Below are positions 22,001-33,579 of a stretch of 64,000 bases of DNA, piece after piece. This stretch comes from Anaeramoeba flamelloides. Taxonomy: Eukaryota > Metamonada > Anaeramoebidae. Under the pieces are notes generated by a model. It did not search any database and was not told the DNA's origin. It was given only the letters and a program-made list of their open reading frames with translations. Each line of letters opens with the position of its first letter. Positions within the stretch are counted from its first letter, which is position 1. Position numbers and translations under genes: made by a program. Where the stretch lies: assembly GCA_027625915.1 (NCBI GenBank), contig JANTQA010000023.1, positions 3,720,001 to 3,784,000 on the forward strand. The letters run 5' to 3'.

Positions 22001-25000
22001 ATGAGAGTGGGGGGTGATGAAAATATGAACTTTAGTTTTTTTTTATTTCAGGTTATGATCAAAAATATGATTTTATCTTTAAATTCAAAAGACAAATTAA
22101 ATTTAGATAAATGCAAAAATCAATTAATATCACAGACTTTTACAAGTAATTTATTCCAATTAAATTTTTTTTTTGCAAAGTTAATTAAATACACAGGTGT
22201 CACAATATCTAAGCAATTCAATGAAGATTTGGCTTATTTTTATAAAGATTTATTTTCAATTTATGATCGAAGAATAGTATTTAAATTAATAAATCATTAT
22301 TTGAATAATTTAGAAAAAATATGTGAAATAGATTATTTGCGAATAACTGAATTACAAATCTACTTTTTACAAATTATAATTGATCATGAATATTATTTTG
22401 AATTAAATAAACCCGTTTTATATTTAATACCAAAAAAAATTAATTTCCAAAAGTATTTTCTTGAAAAGCATTTTTTAGCTGGATTAATTTTAAAGCAAAT
22501 AAACAAAATATTTCTTCCCAACCAAACTGAAAACACTAGGAAAAAAACAATTAATTTATTTAGAAATTTAATTAATAAACATGAATTGGAATTGTATTCG
22601 AAAAGTAAAAACCAAGAAAACAAAGAATACCAAAAGCAAATTGCAATGATTTATATACCATTCATCCATATTTTAATAAAAAACAGAAACATTTATAATG
22701 AAAGATTATATGGTAAAGAATATCGAAGGAATTTATTAATTTCTTTATTATTTATTCTAAAAAATGTTAAAAAAGATTTTTTGCTCAAATGGTTTCAATT
22801 TGAAGAACAAGATATGCAATTACAATTTTTTGATTTATTGATTGATTGTTTAAAAAATTTTCAATATATAGGTCAAAATAAAATTCAAGAACAAGTTTAT
22901 CAACAAAATGATAATAATGAAAATATTAATAAAAAGAATAATGATAATGATAATAATAATAATACGAATACTAATAATAATACTGAGAATACTAATCTTA
23001 AAAAGAATGGAAATCTCCAAAATAAAAATAATACAGAATCAATTGCTGAATTTAAACAAATATTTGAAAATGATTACCAAAATGAAGGTATCAATATACA
23101 ATTAAAAAAAAATCAAATAAGGTCAAAACGGTTAACACAAAATATGAATGTCAATAACAATATTTTTACAATTGGAATTAATAACCAGAGTTTATCAAAA
23201 TTAGATTTTAAAAATGGCTTGACTTTTCAAAATAATACTTTAAAGGGTGATACAATGAAATTTAATACTTTAAATCATATCCCCAAATTTTTTACAAAAA
23301 TTGAAGTTGAACAAAATTTAAGTAATCAAATTAATTTAATTATTTTGAATATTATCAAAAATTTTATTATCAAATTTAAAAATAAATTATTTCCTAATAA
23401 TAATATTAATGATAAATTTAAAACAAGCAATGATAAGAAGAATAATGACAACACAAATGATAAAAACGAAGATAATAGAAAATTTTTAATATTAAATAAA
23501 ATTTTTGAAGTCATTGAATTTTTTTCAACAATACCATTGTCAAATCAATTTATTAAATATTATTTTTATTTTTTAAAATTATTCATAGAAATATTTGCAA
23601 ATGAAATTTTTAATCAAAATAATGAATTATTGAAAAAATTATGTATTATTGCCTTTATGAAATCAATATCAAATAATAAAAAAATTAGAATCTACAGTAA
23701 CAGTATTTTATATTTATTATTGAAAAACGGGTACAGCACGGCCAAAAATTTTAGTTATATAAAAATCCAAATGGTTTTGGGATTCAGTAAATTAGTAGGC
23801 GATTTGGAAAATTTTACCGATGATCGGTATACCAAATATACGCTAAGAACGATTCAGGGTCTAAGTAACATTGAAAAAAACATTAAAACTAACAACAAAG
23901 AGAAATTTAAAAAGGAAATAAGCGACCATTGCCAAAATATGCTTAGTATTTTAAAGGATTCTGTAGAGCTTCGAGATCATTTACATGACCCCGAAAAGAA
24001 AATTGATTTGCTACATAACATAGCAAGAGAATATAAAAGGGCGCCACAATTAAGAATAACCTGGCTCGAAAGTCTTATCAAATTTCATACAGATGTTAAT
24101 TCGCCAACAGAAGCTGCCATTGGCAAGATCCATCTGGCGGCAATGATTTCAGAATATTTGAACAAATTAAAGGCTATCGAGAAAAAAACAACCTTTTTCG
24201 ATGAAACCTACATCCCTTTAGGATATAAAGACTTTGAAAACATTTCAATTTCAGTAAGGGAGGAAGCAACTAGCCTGTCGCTCACAGAAATTCAAAATTT
24301 ATGCCAAAGTTCAATTTTTAGTGAAAACAAATTGATACAGATTATCAAAGAGGCGGTGGAATTGTTTAGAAAGGAAAAATTATATGAACTAATTAGTCAA
24401 TGCTATAAATTATTGATACCAATTTATGAGGAAAATTTGGATTTTGAGAATGTTTCATTGGCACATGAAGATTTAAAAAATTGCTTTGATGAAATGATCC
24501 AATTGGAATTTTTTAAAAGTACAAGAACGTTTGCCAATTATTGGAAAATTGGCTTTTTTGGTTTGCCATTTAACGAAAATAACGGGGTGGAATATATTTA
24601 TAAGGAAAAGCCTGGAACAACTCTCGGCGAAATTAAAGATCGATTGCTCGACCAATATACAAAAATTTTTGGTAAAGAGAAAATCACAGTTTTAACCACT
24701 TCTGCTTCAATTGATTTGAATTCAATTAAAACCGAATTGGAAGAAGGTAAATTATTTTTGCAAATCACTTCGGTCACTCCTTACTTTGACGAAAAGGAAT
24801 TGCTGAAGAGAAAAACACATTTTGAAAGAACAAATAATGTTTCCAAATTTTTTTATAAAATCCCCTTTACCAAAACTGGGAAAAAAAAATCGCAAGGTAA
24901 TGTGAAAACTCAATGGCTAAAACAGGTTATTCTAATCATCGACGGACAATTTCCTTACATCAAGAAGCGTTTAAAAATTATTAAAAAGCAAGAAAATGAT

Positions 25001-25519
25001 TTAAGCCCTTTGCAGGTTTCATTAAATTCAATAAAACAAAAAAACATCCAATTGAAAAACGAACTTTCCAAATCAATGAAGGATTCTAAAAATTTACAAG
25101 GATTATTACAAGGCTCTCTATTAATCACAGTCAATGAAGGCCCATTTGCTGTGTGCAAAGCATTCCTTGGCAGAAACGTAGATAACTATGAAACAACTTT
25201 AATAGAGGAACTAAGGCACGAATTCGGGGAATTCGTCAGGTTAAATGAACTCGCAGTGCAAGAAAATGCCAGATTAACTACAAATGAAATGAGATTGTTT
25301 CAAGACGCATTAGAAATGTCAATAGTTACCCTTAGGGAAAGTGCAGCACCTTATGTAAAACCAGGGGGGCCCACAGAGGAAGAACTCCAACAATTAGAAA
25401 AAGCCCAATCAGAAAGTCAAAATTTGTCAATGAAATTACAACAGGAATTAACTGAAAAAGACAACACGAATAATAACGATTCAAAAGAAAACGAAAAAGG
25501 CAATAAGACTGAAAAATGA
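19022..25519 (+). CDS. DOCK-family Rho GEF (C/D-like), two exons
   Basis: DOCK proteins activate Rac/Cdc42 GTPases through a DHR-2 domain and bind membrane lipids through DHR-1. Exon 1 is 19022-19237. A 177-bp GTATGT-AG intron precedes exon 2 (19415-25519), in phase 0, giving 2106 residues. The start F-S-T-V-E-D resembles the DOCK-C/D N-terminal region. DHR-1 (about 549-705) shows L-Y-I-Y-P, G-K-N-I-T-I-K-I, H-T-K-N-P-K-F-Y-D and L-L-F-T-F-Y-H-V. DHR-2 (about 1524-2057) includes R-I-T-W-L-E-S-L, E-A-A-I-G-K-I-H-L-A-A and, near the end, G-P-F-A-V-C-K-A-F-L. Low-complexity inserts sit between domains: Lys/Glu/Asn at about 474-541, Asp/Glu/Lys at 842-910, Asn at 1233-1280. The acidic tail is short, with no SH3 or PH domain seen. 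The acceptor is inferred from phase and homology. Confidence 0.93.
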
Positions 25520-26528
25520 TAAATAATTGAAAAAATATTACTAAAAACGATAAATAATTATGTTTTTTTTCAATCATCTTTAAAATTTTAAATTATGGCA
25601 TTTAAAACATTTTTTTTTTTTTTTTTTTTTCATTCTACTTTTATAAACTCATTTTATTTTATTTATTTGGTCTTTTTTTTTTTTTTTTTTTTATTTCTTT
25701 TTTTTTTATTTTATTTTCTTCAAACAACCATTTCTACTAGAAGACGGAAAATTATCAACCTTCTTGCAAAAATGTCTATTTAATTCAGTTTTGAACAAAG
25801 AATTCTTGTATTTTAATAAATATGAAATTTGGACAAAGATCAAAAATAAGATTGAAAAATAACTTGTGAGAAAACGAAAACTTGATAAATTTTTTACTAA
25901 TATTTTTCATGAGCCAAGAAAATTGAATTAGCAAAGTTTTTGAAATTTATGGTTTTTAGAATGATAAGTTAATTTTGTGAAGAAGGACTTGTGATTGTTA
26001 ATAAATGTTGATTTAAATAGCCAAAGGAAATATTTTACAATAGAAATGAAATATTTATTATTATTTTTTCATGTTTTATTATTATTCTTTTGGGGATCTT
26101 ATAGTTAAATTAACAAATTTTTTTTCAAAAATTATTATATAAGGTTTCTGACTATGAAGTCTTGAGATAAATTTAACAATTTATAATTCAACTCAATTTA
26201 AAAAAAAAAAACACAAAAAGGAGAGAATATAATCTGAAAATAACATTTTTAATAAAATATCTAAAGAAATATTTGTCTAAAAAAAATGTGAAAAAATTGA
26301 TATAAAGAAATTGATTTCAAATTATCACAATATACTAAATAATGCAATAAAAAAAAAATACAATTTTAATTATAAGGTAAAACAAATCGCTTCAAAATCC
26401 CACTTATCATTTAACTCTAAAAATATTACTCAAAAATCTTATGGCAAAAGAAAAAAAAACTATGAAATAATGAGAAATATAATTATTATAATTAAAAAAA
26501 TTTAAATAAGAGGATTATCTATTTTTAA
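25520..26528. other. Intergenic DNA with possible retroelement debris
   Basis: Poly(T) tracts at 25612 and 25672 probably belong to the DOCK 3' flank. A frame at 26311-26505 (TTG start, Lys/Asn rich) lies just ahead of the reverse-transcriptase fragment and on the same strand, so it may be a decayed upstream part of it. Nothing else is supported. Confidence 0.35.
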
Positions 26529-26846
26529 ATCAAATTAATCACCGCCTTTAAAAAGAGTATTGAATATATAAAAACATTAAGTTATATTGATTATAATATT
26601 ATTGATTTTAAAAAAAAATCCAAAAATAAATATAAAAAAAAAGAATTTTTTATAGTCACAATTGATATTAAAAAATGTTTTAATATAATTAGTATTTTAT
26701 ATGTACATTATACTCTCAATAAATATATTATAAATGAAAAAATAAAATTTGATGACAAAAAGCATTGGAAAAGGGAAAGTACAACTTTCATATTAACATT
26801 TTCATATCACGACAAAAGAAATTTCTTTAATGGTATATTCTTATGA
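26529..26846 (+). pseudogene. Reverse-transcriptase fragment with motif A
   Basis: An open stretch of about 105 codons contains EFFIVTIDIKKCFNIIS (around 26640-26693). This has the form of RT motif A, with the first catalytic Asp in T-I-D-I-K-K-C-F-N. The D-I-x-K-C-[YF] version is typical of telomerase RTs rather than of most LINEs, which have D-x-x-K-A-F. The stretch before it (D-Y-N-I-I-D-F-K-K) and after it (Y-I-I-N-E-K-I-K-F then K-R-E) also fit the telomerase layout. No YxDD motif is seen nearby. About 240 bp on lies the C-terminal remnant of a LINE, so this could instead be that LINE's RT. Penelope-like RT is a third option. Confidence 0.45.
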
Positions 26847-27069
26847 TTATGATAGTAGTTAACAAAACAAAAAAGTTTATAATTGATGCAAAAATAATTT
26901 TATAAGAGAAAGTATCGATGATAAAGATCATTTTCTGTATGGCTACCTATTTGAAAAAAATCAAAAATTTTGGATTAAAGAATTAATCTAAGAAATAAAC
27001 CAAAATAATAAACAATTTTAAAAATGAAATATTTGATATTATTAATATTAAAAAAATCATTACTTATCT

Positions 27070-27365
27070 TATCATTAGCTAGAAAGAAAAAAAAGATTCT
27101 AATTTTAAATTTATCAATAAAAATTTAGAAATTAGAGTAGTGCCAATAAGTACTGTAGAGTGCTTAGCTTTTTTTTTAATTTTTGAAATGAAAAGAAAAT
27201 TAAATTGATTTTCTTTTAATTTCTAAAATTGATTAAAAACCTAATATTTTTTTCTTATAACTTTATTTTTTATTTGTAAAATGTGATGATTCCCTATATA
27301 AAAAGAAAATTTAAGAAAACCTAATGTATGTAACATTAAAGTAATTTTCTCCCTTCAAAATAAGA
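27070..27365 (+). repeat. LINE C-terminal stub with degenerate tail and hairpin (copy C)
   Basis: At 27098-27140 the frame reads F-K-F-I-N-K-N-L-E-I-R-V-V, the same C-terminus as the remnants at 30.8 kb and 51.1 kb. It is followed by AGTGCCAATAAGTACTGTAG and GAGTGCTTAG, a decayed form of the GTGCC tail, then AGCTTTTTTTTTAATTTTTG and inverted A/T-rich arms to about 27330 ending AGAAAACCTAA. This looks like the oldest of the tail copies. Confidence 0.6.
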
Positions 27366-29189
27366 AAAAAAAAAAAGAAATAAAATAAATGAATCCAAAG
27401 AATTTAATAAAGTCTTGAAAATAAAAAAATGATCAATTTGTTCAGATTTTTAAAACCATGTTGGCAATTAAAAATATTTTCTCAAAGTATTTTGGTACAA
27501 TCCACTTGTAATTACGAAGCCAGAAAAAAGATGATATTCTCTAATTTGGACTAAAAAAACATTTTTTACTATTTTTTTAATGAAAAATTAACAAAAAAAA
27601 GAGATAAATATAATTGGATACCTTATTGCTAAAGGTAAAAACTTTAAAGAAAAATAATCACGATTTCAGAGCTTGTAAAATGACAATAATTTCAAAAAAT
27701 CTCAATAAAGGATCAAAACTTTAAAAGATCATTGGTCTATGATTGTTGGGCTTGAGTAACACGAGGTGTTCTTATCTATCCTATAATGAGAATAATTCTT
27801 CTGAAGAAATTTTTATTTTCTCTTAATTGTTTATTTAGGTTTTTTTTTAGCTTTTCCTATATTAAATTTACCACAAAACCTTTCGAATATAGTATGTAAT
27901 GTCTTTTATTGTTGGATAGAACCATAATTTACCGAATAATCAAAATACTTTTTTCATTTTAAGTGTGTGAATTTTATTATTTTTTTTTTTTTTTTCTCTG
28001 AAAAACTGAATTGTTCCTTTCAATCAAAATTTAATTGGGGTTAAGCTGTGAGAAATAATGGTACGATTTTTCATTTATTTGATCTTTTAAAAAAAAATTT
28101 ACAAAAACTAGTAAAAAATTGTTCTTTAAAAAGAAATTTTAAAACTAGTTTGAAAAAAAGACCCTTCTTTTTTTGGAATTGAGGATTATGATGAATTTTA
28201 ACTAATCCAAATCATAATTAAGTACTTTTATCAAAATGGATATTTGTTATATAATAAATAAGGATTAATCTCAAAAAATTTTAAATTTTCACCATTTTGA
28301 CCTTTTAAATGAAAATTATAAACCTTGTAAACTTTACTTTCAGACCCAAAAATAACCATAGATAATTCTCAGCTATATAAAAAGGTTTTCGTTTTTCACT
28401 TTAGAAGAAATTTTCTCAAAAAGTTGTTTTTTCCCAACCTTCTTTTTCGTTTTAAAATACTAAGAAAGACAGATTTAGTCGAAATATTTCATTATATCGT
28501 TGGTTGATCTTAATAATTGTTAATTTGTGAAAATTACCAACCACCAAACCTTGAAAAAAACTCATTATGCTTTGAATTTCAATTGCAAATGTAACCTTTA
28601 AGGAATAAATCTTTGGTTTATTTTTCTTGAATATTTAAAAAAAGATTAGAATTTCAAAAGGTTAATAGATCATATAAACTCTCAGAAAGCTCTAAAAGTT
28701 GGATTTCCTAAAATGAAAACTGTTTTGTAAATATATCTATTTATTTTTAGATCCAAAAATCCAAACCAAAGATAAAATCATGTAATTGGAGAAAAAAAAA
28801 TGTAAAATGAACTCTTTTTAAAAATTATATTTATTTCTCAAAAGTTGATAAGGTCTTTGTTTATCAAGTTTAATGGAATTTTAATTGAGACAAAAAGTGC
28901 TTTATTACCTTTAGAAAAAAAAAATCAAGAATAGTTTACAAATTCCCTTAAAAGAATACCAATTTTAAAAAAATGATTTTTGGTTTCACAAACGATAAAA
29001 TCAAACTTTGAGTCAATAAACTATAGATTTGTCTTGACGAGGTTTCGATATAAAAAATAGTTATCGTGATTGGTTTGTTTAGGTACATAATAATAGTCTT
29101 CAAAATACTGAAATAAAATCATTTTTTTAACAACATTCCAAAAGCTAACATATTTTACAAAAAAAAAAAAAAAAGATATAAACTTGTCT
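27366..29189. other. AT-rich intergenic stretch
   Basis: I see no gene. A few more complex patches lie at 27440-27560 and 27690-27800, but none has a convincing frame. A T-run ends near 27996. The final 100 bases probably include the WD40 gene promoter. Confidence 0.4.
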
Positions 29190-30434
29190 ATGTTTTCTGA
29201 GAACGAGGTTATTTTTTCAAACAATAACTTTTTACAAAGATTCCAAGAAATTGAAACCCAGATAGATCTTGAACAAGAACTAGAAAGGCATCGAGAGAGA
29301 CAAAGACAAAGAGAAAGGGAAAGGGAAAGAGAAAGAGTGAGGTTAAGAGAAAGAGAACAAACTAGAATCAAGATCAATTCGAGACCGACAAAAACGAGAT
29401 CTTGCCAAACTCTTGTGCTGGAGAATTCCAATTTAAAAGCCAAGTTTAATCAAAAAATTACCATTGAGCATCTTCAACTTCGTGATTTGTTGAGTTGCCC
29501 AAGCCCATTCCAAAGCACGATCGAAGGTTCAAGTTCGCCTTTATATTTCCCATTCAACCAATCGCTCTATTCATTGGATCAAAGGACTTTGGAATGCAAA
29601 AGGATCCAGAATTGCAATTTCCGCATCACAACAATGTTTGTTAAGAACAATTTGATTTGTGCTGGATCCTCCAATGGCAATCTTATGGTAAAAGATTTAC
29701 AAAGAGAAAAATTTATAATCAATAGGACTTTTGGAGCAGACGTCATCAACTCTGTAATGATCACCAACGATTTGCCATTACCCAACCAGAACATTCACCC
29801 AACTTTGATTCTCAGCAGCAATGACAGCATGGTAAGAATTGTCCAAGTAGGCAACACACGCTTGTCTCTCCAAAAAAAAATACGCTTCAGGCAACCTATA
29901 AACCATACCTCTGTTTCGCCCAATGGAAACGTTTTACTTGCCGTGGGCGACACAAAGAATGCAGTTCTTTTAGATCCCAGAAATGGCTATAGAATGATCT
30001 CTCGAATAAATGCAATGAAGGACTCAAGCTTTTCAACACATTGGAATCCTTTAACCTCATGCCAATTTGCCATCGGATCACAAGAAGGCGCTGCTTTAAT
30101 ATTTGATATCAGGAAATTAAATAATACCCTCGCGAAAGTGCAGTCCACCCAAATCGCTAAAAAGGATCGTGCAATAAGGAATGTAAAGTTTTCTTCTGAT
30201 CATGAATTGCTCTTAATTGCGGAGCACAAGAATAGGGTAAATATTCTAGATGCAAGAAATTACAGAGATATGCAAACCATACAATTAGATCCTAATGACG
30301 GTGACACACATATATCAGGGGCTTGCTTTGGCCCAAATTCAGAATTTGTTTATATTTCAACCAAACAAAAAATTATCAAAATACCTCTTGATGTTCGAAA
30401 AAGAAGACTTTTTTCTTTCTGTAATTTCAAATAA
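29190..30434 (+). CDS. WD40-repeat protein of the plant/fungal DUF2415-like family
   Basis: The 414-residue protein begins with a short acidic stretch, then an Arg/Glu-rich helix (about residues 26-60, R-E-R-E-R-E-R repeats), followed by a beta-propeller. Recognisable parts include R-I-T-T-M-F-V-K-N-N-L-I-C-A-G, N-H-T-S-V-S-P-N-G-N-V-L-L-A-V-G-D, S-S-F-S-T-H-W-N-P, A-L-I-F-D-I-R-K-L and R-N-V-K-F-S-S-D. Their order and spacing match an uncharacterised WD40 family known from plants and fungi (V-N-N-T-S-V-S-P-D-G-K and Y-S-F-S-x-x-W-H-P in plants). Its role is unknown; a scaffold is the general expectation. The start is the ATG at 29190; a TTG two codons upstream is not credible. One exon, ending in TAA. 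Confidence 0.82.
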   Translation: MFSENEVIFSNNNFLQRFQEIETQIDLEQELERHRERQRQRERERERERVRLREREQTRIKINSRPTKTRSCQTLVLENSNLKAKFNQKITIEHLQLRDLLSCPSPFQSTIEGSSSPLYFPFNQSLYSLDQRTLECKRIQNCNFRITTMFVKNNLICAGSSNGNLMVKDLQREKFIINRTFGADVINSVMITNDLPLPNQNIHPTLILSSNDSMVRIVQVGNTRLSLQKKIRFRQPINHTSVSPNGNVLLAVGDTKNAVLLDPRNGYRMISRINAMKDSSFSTHWNPLTSCQFAIGSQEGAALIFDIRKLNNTLAKVQSTQIAKKDRAIRNVKFSSDHELLLIAEHKNRVNILDARNYRDMQTIQLDPNDGDTHISGACFGPNSEFVYISTKQKIIKIPLDVRKRRLFSFCNFK

Positions 30435-30584
30435 AGCCTTTTCTTCAAAAAGAGCAAATAAGAGAACAAAAGCAATTCAGAAATGATTTTTTTTTTTTTT
30501 TATTTTTTCAAAGTTTTGAAATTATACAAATTATTTATACAGGTATTCTTATTTAATTATCATTTACAACATTAAAAAATGGAA

Positions 30585-30821
30585 TTTTTTTGGATATCAT
30601 TGAAGATTTGGATAATTTTGTCTCGAACTTTCCAGTCGATGAAAATAATCGCAAAATCTGGATTTCTGAATTTAAAAAGAATATTTTCTCTTTAGTTTAA
30701 AATATTAGAATATTTTTAGTATTATTAATAAACAAGATTTAACATCTTTAAATATTCCCTAGTAGATAATAAAAATATGTTTGAATCTTTTAAAATATTT
30801 CTAAATAAAAATTTAGGAATT
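30585..30821 (+). pseudogene. LINE ORF2 C-terminal remnant (copy D)
   Basis: At about 30590-30690 the reading D-I-I-E-D-L-D-N-F-V-S-N-F-P then W-I-S-E-F-K-K matches the remnant at 50.9 kb (D-I-D-Y-F-L-W-D-F-P then W-I-S-E-L-K-K). That in turn matches the H-F-L-W-V-C-P-S part of the LINE at 31.3-32.2 kb, which carries the C-x2-C...H...C zinc motif. After internal stops the frame resumes at about 30778 as F-E-S-F-K-I-F-L-N-K-N-L-G-I-R. The zinc-binding cysteines are lost in this copy. It leads directly into tail copy D. Confidence 0.65.
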
Positions 30822-31240
30822 CGAATAGTGCTGTAGAGTTTCGTCAAGTTCCGTGGAGTGCCGTAGAGTGCCTAGGTTTTTTTTAGATTTTCCATTTGAT
30901 CTGTTAAGTGTTCTTGTTTTTTTTTACTTTTTGAAATAAACAGAAAATTTTAAAATTTTTTCGGTTTATTTTGAAAAGTAAAAAAAACCTAACGAAAATT
31001 TATCAATTTTTCATATTAACAGAAAACCTCAAAAAAAGCTAACGGATGTTTTTTTTAATTAAACAGAATGGATAAAAATCAAAGTTTTTACTCAATTCTT
31101 TTAAATTCTGGAAAAGCTAACGGAAGTGTAATTAGTTTTTTTTTTAATTTAAGAAATAAACCGAAAAGTAAATAAATTTTCGGATTATTTCTTAGATGAA
31201 AAAAAACCTAAGGACACATATGGGGAATTAATAACTCCTT
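30822..31240 (+). repeat. GTGCC-motif tail plus hairpin array (copy D)
   Basis: Five tandem units of the GTGCCGTAGAGTGCC type (some decayed, such as GTTCCGTGGAGTGCC) end in CTAGG. Then follow at least three stem-loops: one with edges GTTTTTTTTTAC and GTAAAAAAAACCTAACG, one closing with CTCAAAAAAAGCTAACGG, and one ending TTTAAATTCTGGAAAAGCTA. The last, 31135-31215, pairs AATTTAAGAAATAAACCG with CGGATTATTTCTTAGAT. Each stem closes with CTAACGG or a close variant. Confidence 0.75.
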
Positions 31241-31270
31241 CTCGTAAATTACAATAATAACAAAAAATTA

Positions 31271-32241
31271 AAAAAGGAAAATTTTTTGGGAATTTATTTG
31301 GAAAAAATTTCACATTTAGTCTATAACCTAAAAAAGGCAAAAGAAACTTATAATAGTTCTAAACAATTATTCAATAATAATTTATTAACAAATAATTTAA
31401 AAATAAGATTATTTAAATCTTTTTATATTAAGTCAATTAACATATGGATTAGAAATATATAATTATAAAATAGCAACCCTAAACTATTTAAACTCTTGGA
31501 TTAATACATGTATTACTGAAATCTGCAAAATAAACAGAAACACACCAATTCTTATTTATAAAACAGAATTTAAATTCGAAAATTTGGTAATATCAATCAA
31601 TAAAAAGAAATTCAAATTCAAAAATAAATTAAAAGAATTATCTCCCTTCTATCTGGAAAAATTAATAAAATTTAATCATAGAATAAACAATAAAATTAAC
31701 TGGAAGTCGGAGAGTTTAAACCTTCTTAAAAAGGAAATTTATAATTATAATTATAATGAGTTGTTGAATTCTACCAGTTGGAAGGTACAAAAATATTTTG
31801 CAATAATTAAAAACCAAAAAAAATTTATTTATTAATCAAAGATATTTAAGTTATCCATCAAGTTCAACAATTCTAAAATTCAGAACATTTACCAACTGCT
31901 TAAATAGATATTATTATGTAATAAATAAAAATTCAAATATTTTTTGTCCTTTATGTTTAAAATATGAACATAAGGAAATAATAGAAAATATTGATCACTT
32001 TTTATGGGTATGTCCTTCCTATGAAAAAGATAGATTAATTTTTCTGAAAAAGTTAAAAGAATTAAATTTTAATGAAATAATTTTAAATTATGATAGCTTA
32101 AAATTATTTTCGTTAATTAATAATCGTGAAATCTATGATTTTACGCTTAAATTTCTGAAAGGGAATTTAAGTAAAAGGGCACTTAGAGTGTAATCTACAC
32201 TTCCTCCTCAATAAAAAAAAAAAAAAAAAAGGAAAATTTTT
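31271..32241 (+). mobile_element. 5'-truncated LINE with poly(A) and target-site duplication
   Basis: The element encodes the C-terminal part of a LINE ORF2. It has F-L-G-I-Y (the LINE Y-L-G motif after the RT), then L-T-Y-G-L-E, and a zinc motif F-C-P-L-C-x12-H-F-L-W-V-C-P at about 31945-32015. It ends in TAA at 32191-32193, and a poly(A) run covers 32213-32230. At least two frameshifts break the frame, one in an A-run near 31815-31823 and one near 31425. The 16-base AAAAAGGAAAATTTTT occurs at 31271-31286 and again at 32226-32241, so it is a likely target duplication. 5' truncation, poly(A) and duplication together are the signature of target-primed reverse transcription. It inserted just behind tail copy D. 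Confidence 0.8.
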
Positions 32242-32893
32242 ATTTAGATTACCCAAAATCAGTCTTTACTCGTAATATATCAAAAAAAAATACAACGAGA
32301 TCTTTGTCAAAACAATTAAATATAAAAAGTGTCCGGTATTAATTTGGGTTCTTCCTTAAGAGAACTTTTGAGAAAAAATTAAATTTTTTTAACTAAATAT
32401 TTGACAGTATTATCAATTTTGTATTTTGGTTGATTCTGTAAGAATAAAAATCAATTTGATATTTGAAACGACTATTTTAACAAGTAAGATGGTGAAAAGG
32501 GAGATTGAAAAACTAAAATATAAAAAGAGACAAAAAAGGATCACTTCAAGATATTCTCCCACTCTTTTATTCTTTGTTTAACATAAAAGGATTACTCTTT
32601 GGCACGTCCAATAAGATGAAGGAGTAATAAAAATCATTAAAACGAATAACTAAAATATTTTAAATGATAACCATTTGTACTTTCTCTTTAAACCCTTTCA
32701 CAAAAAGAATTTTTATTCGAAGCGATTTTCAATTTTTGTTTAATTTAGCAGTAATTTTTATTTTTAGAATATCTAGATTCAAGTTTATTGTTCCACTCAA
32801 ATAATCTTTTGGATTATTATGACAAAAATAAAAATTAAATTCAATTCAATAATTCAATCAAAAAAAAACAAATAAAATACTTTTGATTTTTTT
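32242..32893. other. AT-rich intergenic stretch
   Basis: No gene is visible. Composition becomes slightly more balanced around 32500-32640, without a usable frame. Confidence 0.4.
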
Positions 32894-32897
32894 TTAA

Positions 32898-33575
32898 GGG
32901 TATAGTCATTTAACGTGAAAAGGCCAAATACTCAAGGGGTGACCTGAGACCAAAAAGGTTATTGTGAAATAGTCCTTCTTTTGGTTGACAAAATTCAAAT
33001 AACAAAAAAAAAAATTCCCTAGGATCTCTTTGACAAAAAATTAAACGAAGAAAAAGAGTACTCAATTTCAAAAAATCAAAATTTAAAAAAAAAAATTCAT
33101 CTTTTCTCATTTTCTTTTTCAAAAGAGGTTAAATTTCTTTAATTTAAAACAAATTGCTTTCTTCTATTTCGCAATCAATTTTATTCGATTTAGTCTGATT
33201 TGTGGTTATTTTGTAACCCTCTAAATTCAACCAAGTAAGGATTAGGTAATAGTCTTTCAATAAAAATAACTCATTTGAAAAAAGAAAAAAAAGAAAAAAA
33301 AAGTCACCAAGATCTCAAAAAGCCCCAAAGAGCGACACTTCAAAACTGACATAGTATTTTTCAGAATTGTAATTCACAACCATTCTAATTGGAAATTGAG
33401 TGTCGCTCTTTGGCGCTTTTTTCTAAAAATGTCCTCATTTTTAGTTGACGATTTTTGGAGATCGATCGTACATCATAGGTTGGTTGGTTTTTGATTGGTT
33501 TTATTTCCTCAATAAAATTACTAAAAATTTTTTTTCCATTTCAGAATAAAAAATTTCACCGTAATGACTCGACCC
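32898..33575. mobile_element. piggyBac-like MITE, copy 1 (678 bp)
   Basis: The ends are inverted copies of about 22 bp (left GGGTATAGTCATTTAACGTG, right complement GGGTCGAGTCATTACGGTG). TTAA lies directly outside each (32894-32897 and 33576-33579), the target site of piggyBac elements. An inner pair of arms, CCCCAAAGAGCGACACT at 33323-33339 and AGTGTCGCTCTTTGG at 33399-33413, can form a strong hairpin. A 70-codon antisense frame at 32910-33122 is Phe/Leu rich and not transposase-like. The 787-bp element at 39.2 kb has the same order throughout. Confidence 0.8.
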
Positions 33576-33579
33576 TTAA

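Noticed and set aside
32910-33122. 70-codon frame in MITE copy 1
   Set aside because: It is not conserved in copy 2 and not transposase-like.
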